This document shows positions 6,959 to 14,191 of a stretch of DNA of 64,000 nucleotides, piece by piece; position 1 is the first letter of the stretch; each line of letters opens with the position of its first letter. The notes beneath the pieces are model-generated. The model ran no database searches. It saw nothing but the letters and a program-made list of their open reading frames with translations, and was not told the origin of the DNA. The DNA comes from Paraflavitalea devenefica. GTDB lineage: Bacteria; Bacteroidota; Bacteroidia; Chitinophagales; Chitinophagaceae. The translations under genes and the position numbers were made by a program. The DNA is taken from positions 1,550,001-1,614,000 of the forward strand of contig NZ_JAARML010000002.1 in NCBI RefSeq assembly GCF_011759375.1, in the 5' to 3' direction.

Positions 6959-8089
6959 TTATGGTGTTATCTTCACTGGTATTGTAATAGTAGGATGGCT
7001 ATTAGGTGCATGGATGGCATTGAGCACTTCGAAGGTGAGGTCAATGCTGGTTAATTTGTCTTTTGTCTTTACCTCTATCAGGGTCTTCTCACCGGGTTTC
7101 AGTGTAACGATATCTGCATGTGCGTGAAAGGTATATTTCGATTTGTTCTGCAGGGTAAATTCGGCACTGGTCACATTTTCGATCTCCAATTGCAGTACAC
7201 TTGTTTTGGGCAAGTATTTGGCACTGCTCACTTTCAGTGACTCTTTAATGAGCGGTACCAGGTATTCATCCCTGCCAATCAGCAGGTCCTTGTAGAAGAC
7301 CACTGTTCTCCTGTTCATCAATCCTTCTCTGATGGCCTCTATGGTTGCTTCTTTGGTAAATACGAGGGTAACGGGCCGGTGGCCTCCCTGGGGCACTCCG
7401 AAGGTCCAATCTACCAGTTTGTGCACATCGCTGGTGCCCATGATGGTCAGGTTATTGTCCAGCGCTATCTGCAGCGCCTCATCTGAATAGTTCACATCAT
7501 TCACCACTTCAATCCCATCGAGCAGTTTTTCTTTAATGAGCATCTTGTGCATGGGGGTGAGTGTGGAAATGCCATCAGGGCGTTGGCTGACCCACATGGG
7601 ATGGTTCCAGAAGGTAAAGGCATTTTGCCTTTTGGCTTCGCGGAATACGGCTACAGAATCTTCTATCAGCATTTTATTGGCATCTTCAATAAAGATGGCA
7701 TTGCAGTGGCCGGGCGGCATTTTGCGGGTGATCTCTGAGCCACGAATGATGAGCAGGTTGTGGTCTTTGGCTTCTTTGAGGGCCAACTCGTAGGAGCGGT
7801 TGCGGTCGGGATGTGGAATATCGGCTTTATGTGGCTGGTACTCCAGGTGCTCGGTGAGTGATATGGCATCCAGTCCGTCCATCAGGGCTTCTGCCACGCG
7901 TATATCGGGCCATACGCTGCCATCGGAGAACACCGTATGCTGGTGCAGGTCGCATTTCATGGTTTTGTAGCCCGGCATATCGGGGAATTTCAGGCTGCGG
8001 GCCATTTTGTGACTATGGGGAATCCGTTCTGTTTGTGCAAAAGTAGCTACTGAAAGAAGGCAAAGAATTAAGGCCGGTAGTTTGTACAT
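6959..8089 (-). CDS. Secreted PHP-domain phosphodiesterase (Sb-PDE type)
   Basis: 376 aa with a signal peptide (ALILCLLSVATFAQ). The PHP metal-binding motifs are clear: CDLHQHTVFSDGSVWP (HxH...D), AISLTEHLEYQPH, GSEITRKMPPGHCNAIF and a C-terminal MGTSDVHKLVDW. The pattern DAISLTEHLEYQPHKADIPH is characteristic of the Sb-PDE family, named after a Sphingobium phosphodiesterase acting on organophosphate diesters. The C-terminal beta-rich part (about residues 280-376) matches that family's extra domain. The natural substrate here is unknown. Transcribed alone, with its own terminator. Confidence 0.85.
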   Translation of the reverse strand: MYKLPALILCLLSVATFAQTERIPHSHKMARSLKFPDMPGYKTMKCDLHQHTVFSDGSVWPDIRVAEALMDGLDAISLTEHLEYQPHKADIPHPDRNRSYELALKEAKDHNLLIIRGSEITRKMPPGHCNAIFIEDANKMLIEDSVAVFREAKRQNAFTFWNHPMWVSQRPDGISTLTPMHKMLIKEKLLDGIEVVNDVNYSDEALQIALDNNLTIMGTSDVHKLVDWTFGVPQGGHRPVTLVFTKEATIEAIREGLMNRRTVVFYKDLLIGRDEYLVPLIKESLKVSSAKYLPKTSVLQLEIENVTSAEFTLQNKSKYTFHAHADIVTLKPGEKTLIEVKTKDKLTSIDLTFEVLNAIHAPNSHPTITIPVKITP

Positions 8090-8188
8090 GCATCAGATTT
8101 TGGGGCCAAAAGATAGGGGAATTTTAGAGATGGGGTCGTTAATTGTAGATTATTAATTCCTGCTGTTTTTTCAATAATTTGCCATACT

Positions 8189-9967
8189 ATGCAATTGACT
8201 GCTGAACAAAACGCTATTGTTCATTCTACGGGGAATATCAGGATCAATGCGGTGGCGGGATCGGGGAAAACTACGACCATTATTGAGTATGCCAGGGCCC
8301 GGCCGGATAGCCGAATTTTATACCTGGCCTTTAACAAGGCGGTGAAGCTGGAGGCGGTCCGCAAATTTGCTGCATTGGGGCTCGATCATGTGAAAGTGGA
8401 AACAGCCCACTCGCTGGCTTATAAGCATATCGTATTCCGGCATCAATACAAGGTGAGGGCGCAGGGATATAAGACGGCGGAAATAGTTTCACTGTTGGGG
8501 CTGCCCGGCAGTGGAGAGCGGCATGCGGAATATATACTGGCCAATCATATTAATAAGTTTGTATCCTATTTCTGCAACAGTGATAAGCAAAGGGTGCAGG
8601 ACCTGAATTACCTCGATATTGTAACTGATACGCAGGCAAAAACATTCGTGAAGACTTTCTATCATCAGATAGAACAGCAAACGCGCCTGTTGCTGGCAAA
8701 GATGGATAAAGGTGAAATTGAAGTGATACATGATTTCTACCTGAAGAAATTCCAGTTGCTGGCCCCGCAGCTATCTTTTGATCATATTCTGTTTGATGAG
8801 GGGCAGGATGCCTCGGCTGCCATGCTGGATGTGTTCTTTAAACAACCGGCCACTAAGGTGATCGTGGGAGATACGCATCAACAGATCTATGGCTGGCGTT
8901 TTGCGGTCAACTCGCTGGAAAAAGCAGACTTCAAAACCTATCAGTTGTCCACCAGTTTCCGGTTTGGACAGGACATAGCTGATCTTGCTATGCGTGTATT
9001 GACATGTAAGCAATATATTGACCGGGACGTGGCAGTGTCGATCAAAGGGAAAGGTACCAGTAAGGAGCTGAAATCGAAAGCGGTGATTGCCCGCTCCAAC
9101 CTGGGCCTGTTATTGATGGCTATTAACTATGTAACGGAGGGGAAATTAAAGCGTGTTTATTTTGAAGGGAATATCAATTCTTATACGTACGCGGATGAAG
9201 GAACATCCTTGTATGATGTGCTGAACCTTTACCAGGACAACCGGTCTCTTATCAGGGACAGTCTTATCAATGGGATGAAGGACATGAAAGACCTGGAAGA
9301 TTATATTGAAAAAACGGAGGACATGCAATTGTCGATGATGGTAGAAGTGGTAAAAGAATATGGCGATGAGATACCAGCAATCATAAAATCTATCCGGGAC
9401 AAGCACGTAAAAGATGAGGATAAAGACAAGGCTGATATGGTCTTTTCTACGGTTCACCGCTGTAAGGGTATTGAATATGATGAGGTGCAACTGGCGGATG
9501 ATTTTATTACGGAGGAAAGGTTGAAAAAGATAAAGGAGGAAAAGAAAAAAGAAGATATTAATATCTCCAAATTAAATGAGGAGATCAACCTCTTGTATGT
9601 AGCAGTGACGCGGGCCAAACAGCATATTTTTGTGCCGGATGCTATGATGCCGGAAGGGTTCCCTTATTCTGCACAGGTAAAAGCATTGCCATTCAAGAAA
9701 CAGCAAAAGCAACAGACAGGGAACGTTGCGCAAAAAGGCAGGCAGGGGCCTGTAAAAATCTTTAAGACGCCGTTGACGAAGCGTTCCTTTTCTTACGACA
9801 CGGTGGGGGATGATTACCGGGATAGTTCTAAATCCTGGACGAATGAACGGGATGATGAGTTAACCATCATGCATGGAGATGGCGTAAGCATTGCTGAAAT
9901 TGCAGATCATTTTGGATGTACGAAGGGGGCTGTCAAATCACGTATTAAGAAGCTGGGGCTGGAGTAG
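8189..9967 (+). CDS. UvrD/Rep-like superfamily 1 helicase with C-terminal helix-turn-helix
   Basis: 592 aa. SF1A helicase motifs are in order: Q-motif LTAEQNAIV, Walker A NAVAGSGKTTT, motif Ia LAFNKAV, motif II LFDEGQDAS (variant of DExx), motif III GDTHQQIYGWR, motif IV STSFRFG, motif V STVHRCKGIEYDEV and motif VI LLYVAVTRAKQ. The compact layout resembles FBH1-like UvrD proteins. After a basic linker, the last 45 residues (SWTNERDDELTIMHGDGVSI then IAEIADHFGCTKGAVKSRIK) form a Myb/GcrA-like helix-turn-helix, an added DNA-binding module. It probably acts in recombination or repair. Single gene, with a long non-coding stretch downstream. Confidence 0.87.
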   Translation: MQLTAEQNAIVHSTGNIRINAVAGSGKTTTIIEYARARPDSRILYLAFNKAVKLEAVRKFAALGLDHVKVETAHSLAYKHIVFRHQYKVRAQGYKTAEIVSLLGLPGSGERHAEYILANHINKFVSYFCNSDKQRVQDLNYLDIVTDTQAKTFVKTFYHQIEQQTRLLLAKMDKGEIEVIHDFYLKKFQLLAPQLSFDHILFDEGQDASAAMLDVFFKQPATKVIVGDTHQQIYGWRFAVNSLEKADFKTYQLSTSFRFGQDIADLAMRVLTCKQYIDRDVAVSIKGKGTSKELKSKAVIARSNLGLLLMAINYVTEGKLKRVYFEGNINSYTYADEGTSLYDVLNLYQDNRSLIRDSLINGMKDMKDLEDYIEKTEDMQLSMMVEVVKEYGDEIPAIIKSIRDKHVKDEDKDKADMVFSTVHRCKGIEYDEVQLADDFITEERLKKIKEEKKKEDINISKLNEEINLLYVAVTRAKQHIFVPDAMMPEGFPYSAQVKALPFKKQQKQQTGNVAQKGRQGPVKIFKTPLTKRSFSYDTVGDDYRDSSKSWTNERDDELTIMHGDGVSIAEIADHFGCTKGAVKSRIKKLGLE

Positions 9968-10161
9968 GGGGAGTTTGTCGCGTTTTATTTGGGGTTTTGT
10001 AGCCTATTTTGTAAATTGTAGTGAATCAATAAATTACAGCTAATAGCTGTTGTTATTAAAATTCCGGAATGAACTTTTTTGCTATATCCTTCTGCTTTTC
10101 AATCTGTTGTAAAGTGTCTGTTGGCACATTTCCGCGTCCAGCCTGCATTTGAGGCACTTTC

Positions 10162-10216
10162 TCTTACTATTGTCTTGCTACTGTCTTATTACTGGCTTGT
10201 AACTGTCTTACTTCCG
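10162..10216. repeat. 11-bp tandem repeat, five units
   Basis: Units tcttactattg, tcttgctactg, tcttattactg, gcttgtaactg, tcttacttccg. The array is exactly 55 bp with no indels. The complement begins CAGTAA..AGA and recalls the purine-rich GTAAAGGAGAA units at 42470-42513. Confidence 0.8.
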
Positions 10217-10462
10217 GGTGCCTTGATCTTAGCCTGAGCCATTCTGTATCCTCGCTTGATCCCCGGCTGATCTGCGGCGGATCCCATGTGTTTTCCCTTT
10301 TGAAGATGGTTTTATCTTGTCCTGAACGAGACAGTTGTTTACATGGGTAATTGAATGTGCGCAAGGGAGTGCGAAAAGCTTTTCACTGGTATTTTACAAG
10401 CCGAGAAAGGGGAATATAATTAATTGTTTTTCTGATAAATGTGTAAATTTTTCTGATTTCTG

Positions 10463-10494
10463 TTTGGGTGCAATGCAGAATATCTTTATTTTTG
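10463..10494 (+). promoter_or_regulatory. Bacteroidota-type promoter of tRNA-Arg
   Basis: TTTG (10463-10466), a 20-bp spacer, then TATTTTTG (10487-10494). This fits the known Bacteroidota primary sigma consensus TTTG-N19-21-TAnnTTTG, and the tRNA starts 32 bp downstream of the -7 box. Confidence 0.75.
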
Positions 10495-10525
10495 CAGCCC
10501 ATTTACACAACGTAGATGTTTTCCA

Positions 10526-10599
10526 GGCCCTGTAGCTCAATTGAATAGAGCATTTGACTACGGATCAAAAGGTTTCAGGTTTGAATCCTGACAGGGTCA
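10526..10599 (+). tRNA. tRNA-Arg (anticodon ACG)
   Basis: 74 nt with a complete cloverleaf. The acceptor stem GGCCCTG pairs with CAGGGTC (one G-U), with discriminator A. The D stem is GCTC/GAGC, the anticodon stem TTTGA/TCAAA with loop CTACGGA (anticodon ACG, reading CGN after A-to-I editing), and the T arm is TCAGG-TTTGAAT-CCTGA. CCA is not encoded. It has its own promoter and is followed within 3 bp by an intrinsic terminator. Confidence 0.95.
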
Positions 10600-10601
10600 C
10601 G

Positions 10602-10630
10602 AAAAAGCCTCTCTCCGGAGAGGTTTTTTT
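10602..10630 (+). terminator. Intrinsic terminator of tRNA-Arg
   Basis: CCTCTC-TCCG-GAGAGG stem flanked by AAAAAG and seven T's, immediately after the tRNA. Confidence 0.85.
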
Positions 10631-10637
10631 ATTGCCC

Positions 10638-10720
10638 GTACCCATAGCCCAATTGACTAGAGCATCCCGGCCCGTGGGCCGGGATGGTTTCTGGTTTGAA
10701 TTCCCGCTATGTAACGGGAC
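10638..10720 (+). pseudogene. Degenerate tRNA-like copy
   Basis: The sequence retains tRNA landmarks: CATAGCCCAATTGACTAGAGC like a D arm, and CTGGTTTGAATTCCCG like a T arm. However, the acceptor and T stems do not pair, and the anticodon arm is replaced by a perfect 10-bp palindrome (10664-10685, ATCCCGGCCC-GT-GGGCCGGGAT) that leaves no seven-base loop. I read it as a decayed tRNA duplicate invaded by a member of the local GC-palindrome family. Confidence 0.55.
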
Positions 10721-10755
10721 AAGCTCTGACGCGATCACGCAATCAGTCCAATTTT

Positions 10756-10790
10756 ACAAAAACCGCTACCAAAGCGGGTTTTGTATTTAT
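10756..10790 (+). terminator. Hairpin with U-rich tail after the tRNA-like copy
   Basis: ACAAAAACCGCT (10756-10767) pairs with AGCGGGTTTTGT (10773-10784) with one mismatch and a 5-nt loop, followed by ATTTATTTAT. Probably the remnant terminator of the degenerate tRNA. Confidence 0.55.
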
Positions 10791-10845
10791 TTATCTAATT
10801 CGTTAGCGTTTGTACATTTCCTAATTCATTGAATTACAAAATGTA

Positions 10846-10868
10846 TTCGGTTTGAATCCTGGAAGGGT
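10846..10868 (+). pseudogene. tRNA 3'-end fragment
   Basis: TCGGTTTGAATCCTGGAAGGGT matches the T arm and 3' acceptor of tRNA-Arg at 10577-10598 at 18 of 22 positions, including 13 consecutive bases. Only the 3' part is present. Such 3' fragments are left when a tRNA gene serves as an integration site, but simple duplication is equally possible. Confidence 0.45.
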
Positions 10869-10894
10869 GTTTGTAGCGTGTTAAATCGGACGAC

Positions 10895-11872
10895 TCATTT
10901 TTTATATTTATCCCGATATTCAATAGGTGTTAGTCCAGTTATTTTTTTGAACAACTCCCTGTATGTCTGACTATCGAAGTACCCAACACTCAACATGATC
11001 TCATCAACCGATTTCCTTCCTATTTCCAACCCCTTTTTACTGGCTTCAATCCTTACTTTTTGCAGGTATTCCAGTACGGTACAATGGGTAGATTTTTTAA
11101 ACTTTCTTTCAAATGTTCTCCTTGTCAAAAAACATCGTTCCGCTAATTCCTCCACTGTAATTCTTTCAACATAATTTTTCTCAATAAATTCCTGGGCTTT
11201 TAAAACGTCCTCATCTCCATGGTCTTTCAATCCATTAAAAACAATAAACGGGGTCTGAACCATTTTATCCAGATTAACTACAAAATATTTGGCAACGAGA
11301 ATAGCTACTTCCCGGCTCACATATTTTTCAATTAAAAACAGTAGAAGATTCCAGTAAGCAGTGCTACCACCGCTTGAATACAAGCCATTCTGCTCCACAA
11401 TTATTTTCTCATCAATAAGGGTAACATCCGGGTAAAAAAACCTGAACTCATTGGCATACTGCCAATGGGTGGTGCACTTCTTGCCCTTTAATAAACCGGT
11501 AAATGCCAGCATAAACGATCCGGTGCAAAGCGAGGCAATTTCTGCATTTCGTTGATACTGTCTGATTATCCAATCCACTAAAAATCGATTCCCATGGTTA
11601 CTACTTATCATATCACCCCTTATAGCAGGAATGATAATCAGATCGGTTTTCTCTAATGCAGATGTAGTTATATCTGGTTTAATATGCACCAAGCCATCCT
11701 CGATAACAATATTCTCCGTTTCGCCCACCACCTGAATGTGAAAAATATCTTTTTTGTGCTCAGATTTACATATTTCGTTAACTTTTCTAAACACCGCCCT
11801 GGCATCAACCACGGATGCATAGTTGGCATTTTTCATCGCCAATATAGATATGTGCTTCCTCTTAAGGATCAT
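10895..11872 (-). CDS. AraC-family regulator with DJ-1/PfpI-like N-terminal domain
   Basis: 325 aa from MILKRKHISIL (11872). Residues about 1-190 form a GATase1/DJ-1-like domain of the GlxA/FtrA regulator group, with the nucleophile-elbow analogue IASLCTGSFMLAFTGLL. The C-terminal about 100 residues are an AraC domain with two helix-turn-helices (VEELAERCFLTRRTFERKFK and VDEIMLSVGYFDSQTYRELF). It is divergent from the VOC-DoxX-SRPBCC genes, and the shared 124-bp gap holds an inverted repeat, so it probably controls that operon. Codon use is AT-rich relative to the first 10 kb. The effector is unknown. Confidence 0.85.
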   Translation of the reverse strand: MILKRKHISILAMKNANYASVVDARAVFRKVNEICKSEHKKDIFHIQVVGETENIVIEDGLVHIKPDITTSALEKTDLIIIPAIRGDMISSNHGNRFLVDWIIRQYQRNAEIASLCTGSFMLAFTGLLKGKKCTTHWQYANEFRFFYPDVTLIDEKIIVEQNGLYSSGGSTAYWNLLLFLIEKYVSREVAILVAKYFVVNLDKMVQTPFIVFNGLKDHGDEDVLKAQEFIEKNYVERITVEELAERCFLTRRTFERKFKKSTHCTVLEYLQKVRIEASKKGLEIGRKSVDEIMLSVGYFDSQTYRELFKKITGLTPIEYRDKYKK

Positions 11873-11908
11873 CTGTCTATTTATACAAATGTAACTAATT
11901 CGGCTGAC

Positions 11909-11939
11909 GCAAATGCCTTCTATATTATGTCGCATTTGC
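11909..11939. promoter_or_regulatory. Inverted repeat GCAAATGC-N15-GCATTTGC, candidate operator
   Basis: A perfect 8-bp inverted repeat in the divergent gap between the AraC-type regulator and the VOC operon, with centres 23 bp apart (about two helical turns). Its position fits an operator for the divergently encoded regulator; no binding evidence exists. Confidence 0.5.
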
Positions 11940-11996
11940 ACTTAAAAGTCAAGGCATATTAACGCTACTTTTACATTGTACTAAACACAACACAAT

Positions 11997-12428
11997 ATGC
12001 AAGGCATCAATATCTATCTGCACTTTAATGGAAACAGCGAAATAGCTTTTTCCTTTTACAAGTCCGTTTTTGGTGGAGAATTCCTGGCAATACAGCGGTA
12101 TAAGGATATACCAGGCGGCGACAAAATGAATGCGGAAGATCAGGAGAAAATGGTTCACATATCATTAAAAATAGCGCCGAATACTACCTTAATGGCATCT
12201 GATAACCTGGCCAGTCATCAAAATGAATTGGTGATGGGCAATAATTATCACATTTGTATTCAGGCTGAAAATGAAAAGGAGGCCAATAAACTTTTTCAGG
12301 CACTCTCAAAAGACGGTAAAATTGAAATGCCAATGAATAAAACATTCTGGGGAGCCTATTTTGGCATGTGCCAGGACAAATTTGGATTACTATGGATGAT
12401 CAATTTCACTTACCCCGTAAATCATTAA
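11997..12428 (+). CDS. VOC-family protein (PhnB-like)
   Basis: 143 aa. The N-terminus INIYLHFNGNSEIAFSFYKS followed by VFGGE is the hallmark of the PhnB-like branch of the vicinal-oxygen-chelate fold; later come VHISLKIAPNTTLMASD and the C-terminal WGAYFGMCQDKFGLLWMINF. These proteins are often annotated as glyoxalase-like, but their reaction is usually unknown. First gene of a three-gene operon (4- and 2-nt gaps) divergent from the AraC regulator. Members of this branch are commonly linked to AraC-type regulators and SRPBCC proteins. Confidence 0.85.
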   Translation: MQGINIYLHFNGNSEIAFSFYKSVFGGEFLAIQRYKDIPGGDKMNAEDQEKMVHISLKIAPNTTLMASDNLASHQNELVMGNNYHICIQAENEKEANKLFQALSKDGKIEMPMNKTFWGAYFGMCQDKFGLLWMINFTYPVNH

Positions 12429-12431
12429 GAT

Positions 12432-12812
12432 ATGAAAATTACAAAAATAAAGATAGCATATTGGATCGTCCTTGTTTTTATCACAATAGGCATGCTTTTT
12501 TCAGCCGTACCCAGCGTGCTAAAATTACCTTATGCGGTTGAACATTTTTGCAATGTTTTAAAACTACCGGAATACCTGTTGGTTTTTACGGGGGTTATAA
12601 AAATCATCGGTTTGATCACTCTGTATATCCCCGGCTATCCCAGATTAAAAGAATGGATATTTGCAGGCTTTACGTTTGATTTGATCGGCGCCTGGTATTG
12701 CAATTATTCAGGACTAAATTCCTTCGCAGGAACCTTGCCTGTACTGGTTTATTTGCTGATTTTATTTGTGCTGTACTATTTGTATCATAGAATTCACCCT
12801 ACAACCAAGTGA
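12432..12812 (+). CDS. DoxX-like membrane protein
   Basis: 126 aa with four hydrophobic segments. The pattern IGMLFSAVPSVLKLPYAVEHF, followed by LPEYLLVFTGVIKIIGLITLYIP (interrupted), and the WIFAGFTFDLIGAWYCNY segment fit the DoxX-like family (DUF4260/DoxX_2 type) common in Bacteroidota. Role unknown; relatives are tied to redox or stress responses. It sits 3 bp after the VOC gene and one base before the SRPBCC gene. Confidence 0.8.
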   Translation: MKITKIKIAYWIVLVFITIGMLFSAVPSVLKLPYAVEHFCNVLKLPEYLLVFTGVIKIIGLITLYIPGYPRLKEWIFAGFTFDLIGAWYCNYSGLNSFAGTLPVLVYLLILFVLYYLYHRIHPTTK

Positions 12813-12813
12813 T

Positions 12814-13347
12814 ATGACGCTCGTATATATTTTAATAGCAGTAATGCTCCTATTATTGATCGCTGCAGTTTTTGTAAAAAGAGACTTTGTGGTTCAGCGT
12901 CAACTTGACATACCCAAGGACCCCCAAGAAATTTTTTCGTTTATAAAGTATTTGAACAATCACAAATATTTTAGTAAGTGGGTTACAAAACATGCTATAG
13001 ATACAACAGACACAAGAGGCAGAGACGGAACAGTTGGTTTTATTCAACCCTGGAACAATTACCGGGATAAGGCAGGTATAGGCGAATTGGAGATAAAGGC
13101 TTTTACAGAAAACGAAAAAGTTCACTTGCTGCATCATTACTTTAAACCGATAAAAGGCCTTGGCGAATCGGAAATTATCATCCGGCAAAACGGTCATTCA
13201 GGCTCGTTGGTCAAGTGGCAATATACCGGACATACAAAGTATCCATTCAACCTGATTACATCCATGTTAAACATGGATAAAATTGTCGGCAAAGACTTAG
13301 ATCAATGCCTGAACAGGTTAAAAGAGAAGCTAACTATATTAAAATAA
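12814..13347 (+). CDS. SRPBCC-family protein
   Basis: 177 aa from MTLVYILIAVM (12814), the first ATG after the DoxX stop. An N-terminal hydrophobic helix (about residues 2-20) is followed by a START/SRPBCC fold: VVQRQLDIPKDPQEIFSFIK (a start of strand 1 and helix), FSKWVTKHA, then a C-terminal helix MDKIVGKDLDQCLNRLKEKL. Polyketide cyclase/dehydrase-like proteins bind hydrophobic ligands; the ligand here is unknown. Last gene of the operon. Confidence 0.82.
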   Translation: MTLVYILIAVMLLLLIAAVFVKRDFVVQRQLDIPKDPQEIFSFIKYLNNHKYFSKWVTKHAIDTTDTRGRDGTVGFIQPWNNYRDKAGIGELEIKAFTENEKVHLLHHYFKPIKGLGESEIIIRQNGHSGSLVKWQYTGHTKYPFNLITSMLNMDKIVGKDLDQCLNRLKEKLTILK

Positions 13348-13600
13348 GGAATTAATTGCCCCGGCAAGTCCTCCTTCGTTTTCAAAGGGATATTGCCAAG
13401 AAAAATTATTAGCTGTTTCGGAAGAAGACTCTACAAGTGAATCAGCAAACGCCTCAAGGATTACAGTTTGGTTTACACAGGCAACACATTGGGTATCAAA
13501 CCTAAATGTTTGTCAGCCGCTTTAAATCCATTAAGAGAAGGTTCGAAAATTGTATCGGCGGGATCACCGCAGGTAATCCAAACGGGGTCATTTTATGCTC
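13339..13600 (-). pseudogene. Frameshifted gene remnant, family not recognised
   Basis: No intact gene lies between 13348 and 13638, but the minus strand reads like decayed coding DNA. One frame gives WITCGDPADTIFEPSLNG then FKAADKHL; after a one-base shift near 13500 another gives FDTQCVACVNQTVILEAF, then ADSLVESSSETANNFSWQYP and a stop at 13339-13341. The two halves join smoothly if a single base is adjusted. The stop overlaps the end of the SRPBCC gene on the opposite strand. The 25-bp repeat at 13471-13495 lies inside. I do not recognise the family. Confidence 0.4.
13471..13495. repeat. 25-bp repeat, copy 1
   Basis: GTTTACACAGGCAACACATT plus GGGTA; identical except for one base to 20597-20621, in the same orientation, 7.1 kb away. 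Both copies lie in gene debris. Confidence 0.7.
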
Positions 13601-13638
13601 ACCCTATAAAACAATCATCGGTGCCAGGAGGTTTGTGG

Positions 13639-13848
13639 TTAATGATGTGTTTGCGGATGCAATAATTTAAACAGCTCCTTTTGTAAATCGTCGTTTGACA
13701 ATCCGTTTAATAACTGAGAATCAATTTCATACCATTTCTTTTTATTGCCTAATACACCAATTACATAGGTGTGTCCGGCCGGCACTGTTTCGCCGGTTTC
13801 GGGATGTTTTTTAGAGAGTGTTACTACTACATCTTTATATTTTGACAT
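13639..13848 (-). CDS. Hypothetical 69-aa protein
   Basis: Start at MSKYKDVVVTLSKK (13848), because the upstream extension to 14046 runs through a terminator-like hairpin. The product is hydrophilic, with VTLSKKHPETGETVPAGHTY then VIGVLGNKKKWYEIDSQLLNG and a C-terminal helix DDLQKELFKLL. No signal peptide or membrane segment. Family not recognised. It is AT-rich and isolated among debris, typical of accessory genes. Confidence 0.5.
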   Translation of the reverse strand: MSKYKDVVVTLSKKHPETGETVPAGHTYVIGVLGNKKKWYEIDSQLLNGLSNDDLQKELFKLLHPQTHH

Positions 13849-14191
13849 TATAGTAAGATAACTAAAATAATTGGTAGTAGGAGCGCAGTATACAAAGGAA
13901 AAGAACTCTCTGTCAAATTGTAAAAACCGGAGAGCTGAATAAACTGATAAGGCGAAAGAGGTTACCAAGAGCTTCACAGCAATGTGAGGCTTTTTTTGTG
14001 CCTGGTATAAGGGATGATCATAATATAAGATGAATCGAATAACCATATATTATTTTACTATTATTCGATTCATTCCCCGTTGTGGTTAATTCGTGCGAAT
14101 TCTTCTGCGATTAGCCAGTGGCTTATACTATAGGGTGTTTCTAACCGTTAATAGTATTCTGTTTATACGGGAACGGATCATCCAGTATTTT
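13849..14191. other. 343-bp non-coding stretch with orphan terminator and inverted repeats
   Basis: Holds the orphan terminator at 13970-13997, a perfect 13-bp inverted repeat ATGAATCGAATAA (14030-14042 with 14061-14073, 18-bp spacer) and the palindrome AATTCG-TG-CGAATT (14088-14101). All lie upstream of the giant PKD gene. Confidence 0.55.
13970..13997 (+). terminator. Orphan intrinsic terminator
   Basis: AGCTTCACA-GCAA-TGTGAGGCT (9-bp stem with one G-U, tetraloop) followed by seven T's. No plus-strand gene ends upstream: the nearest is the SRPBCC gene over 600 bp away. It may end a small RNA or be left from a lost gene. Confidence 0.65.

Larger units (their letters stand above)
9968..10525. 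other. 558-bp intergenic region with 11-bp tandem repeat and tRNA promoter
   Basis: No credible gene was found. The region contains a 15-bp palindrome ACAGCTA-A-TAGCTGT (10036-10050), the 11-bp tandem repeat at 10162-10216 and, at its right end, the tRNA-Arg promoter. Confidence 0.6.

Noticed and set aside
10638-10720. Second functional tRNA
   Set aside because: The acceptor and T stems do not pair, and a 20-base palindrome replaces the anticodon arm, leaving no seven-base loop.
10554-10832. 92-aa plus-strand reading frame
   Set aside because: It overlaps the tRNA-Arg 3' half, the terminator and the degenerate tRNA copy; composition does not look like protein.
13468-13665. 65-aa plus-strand reading frame in the debris region
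   Set aside because: It begins at the 25-bp repeat, has no ribosome-binding context and is opposite more protein-like minus-strand frames.
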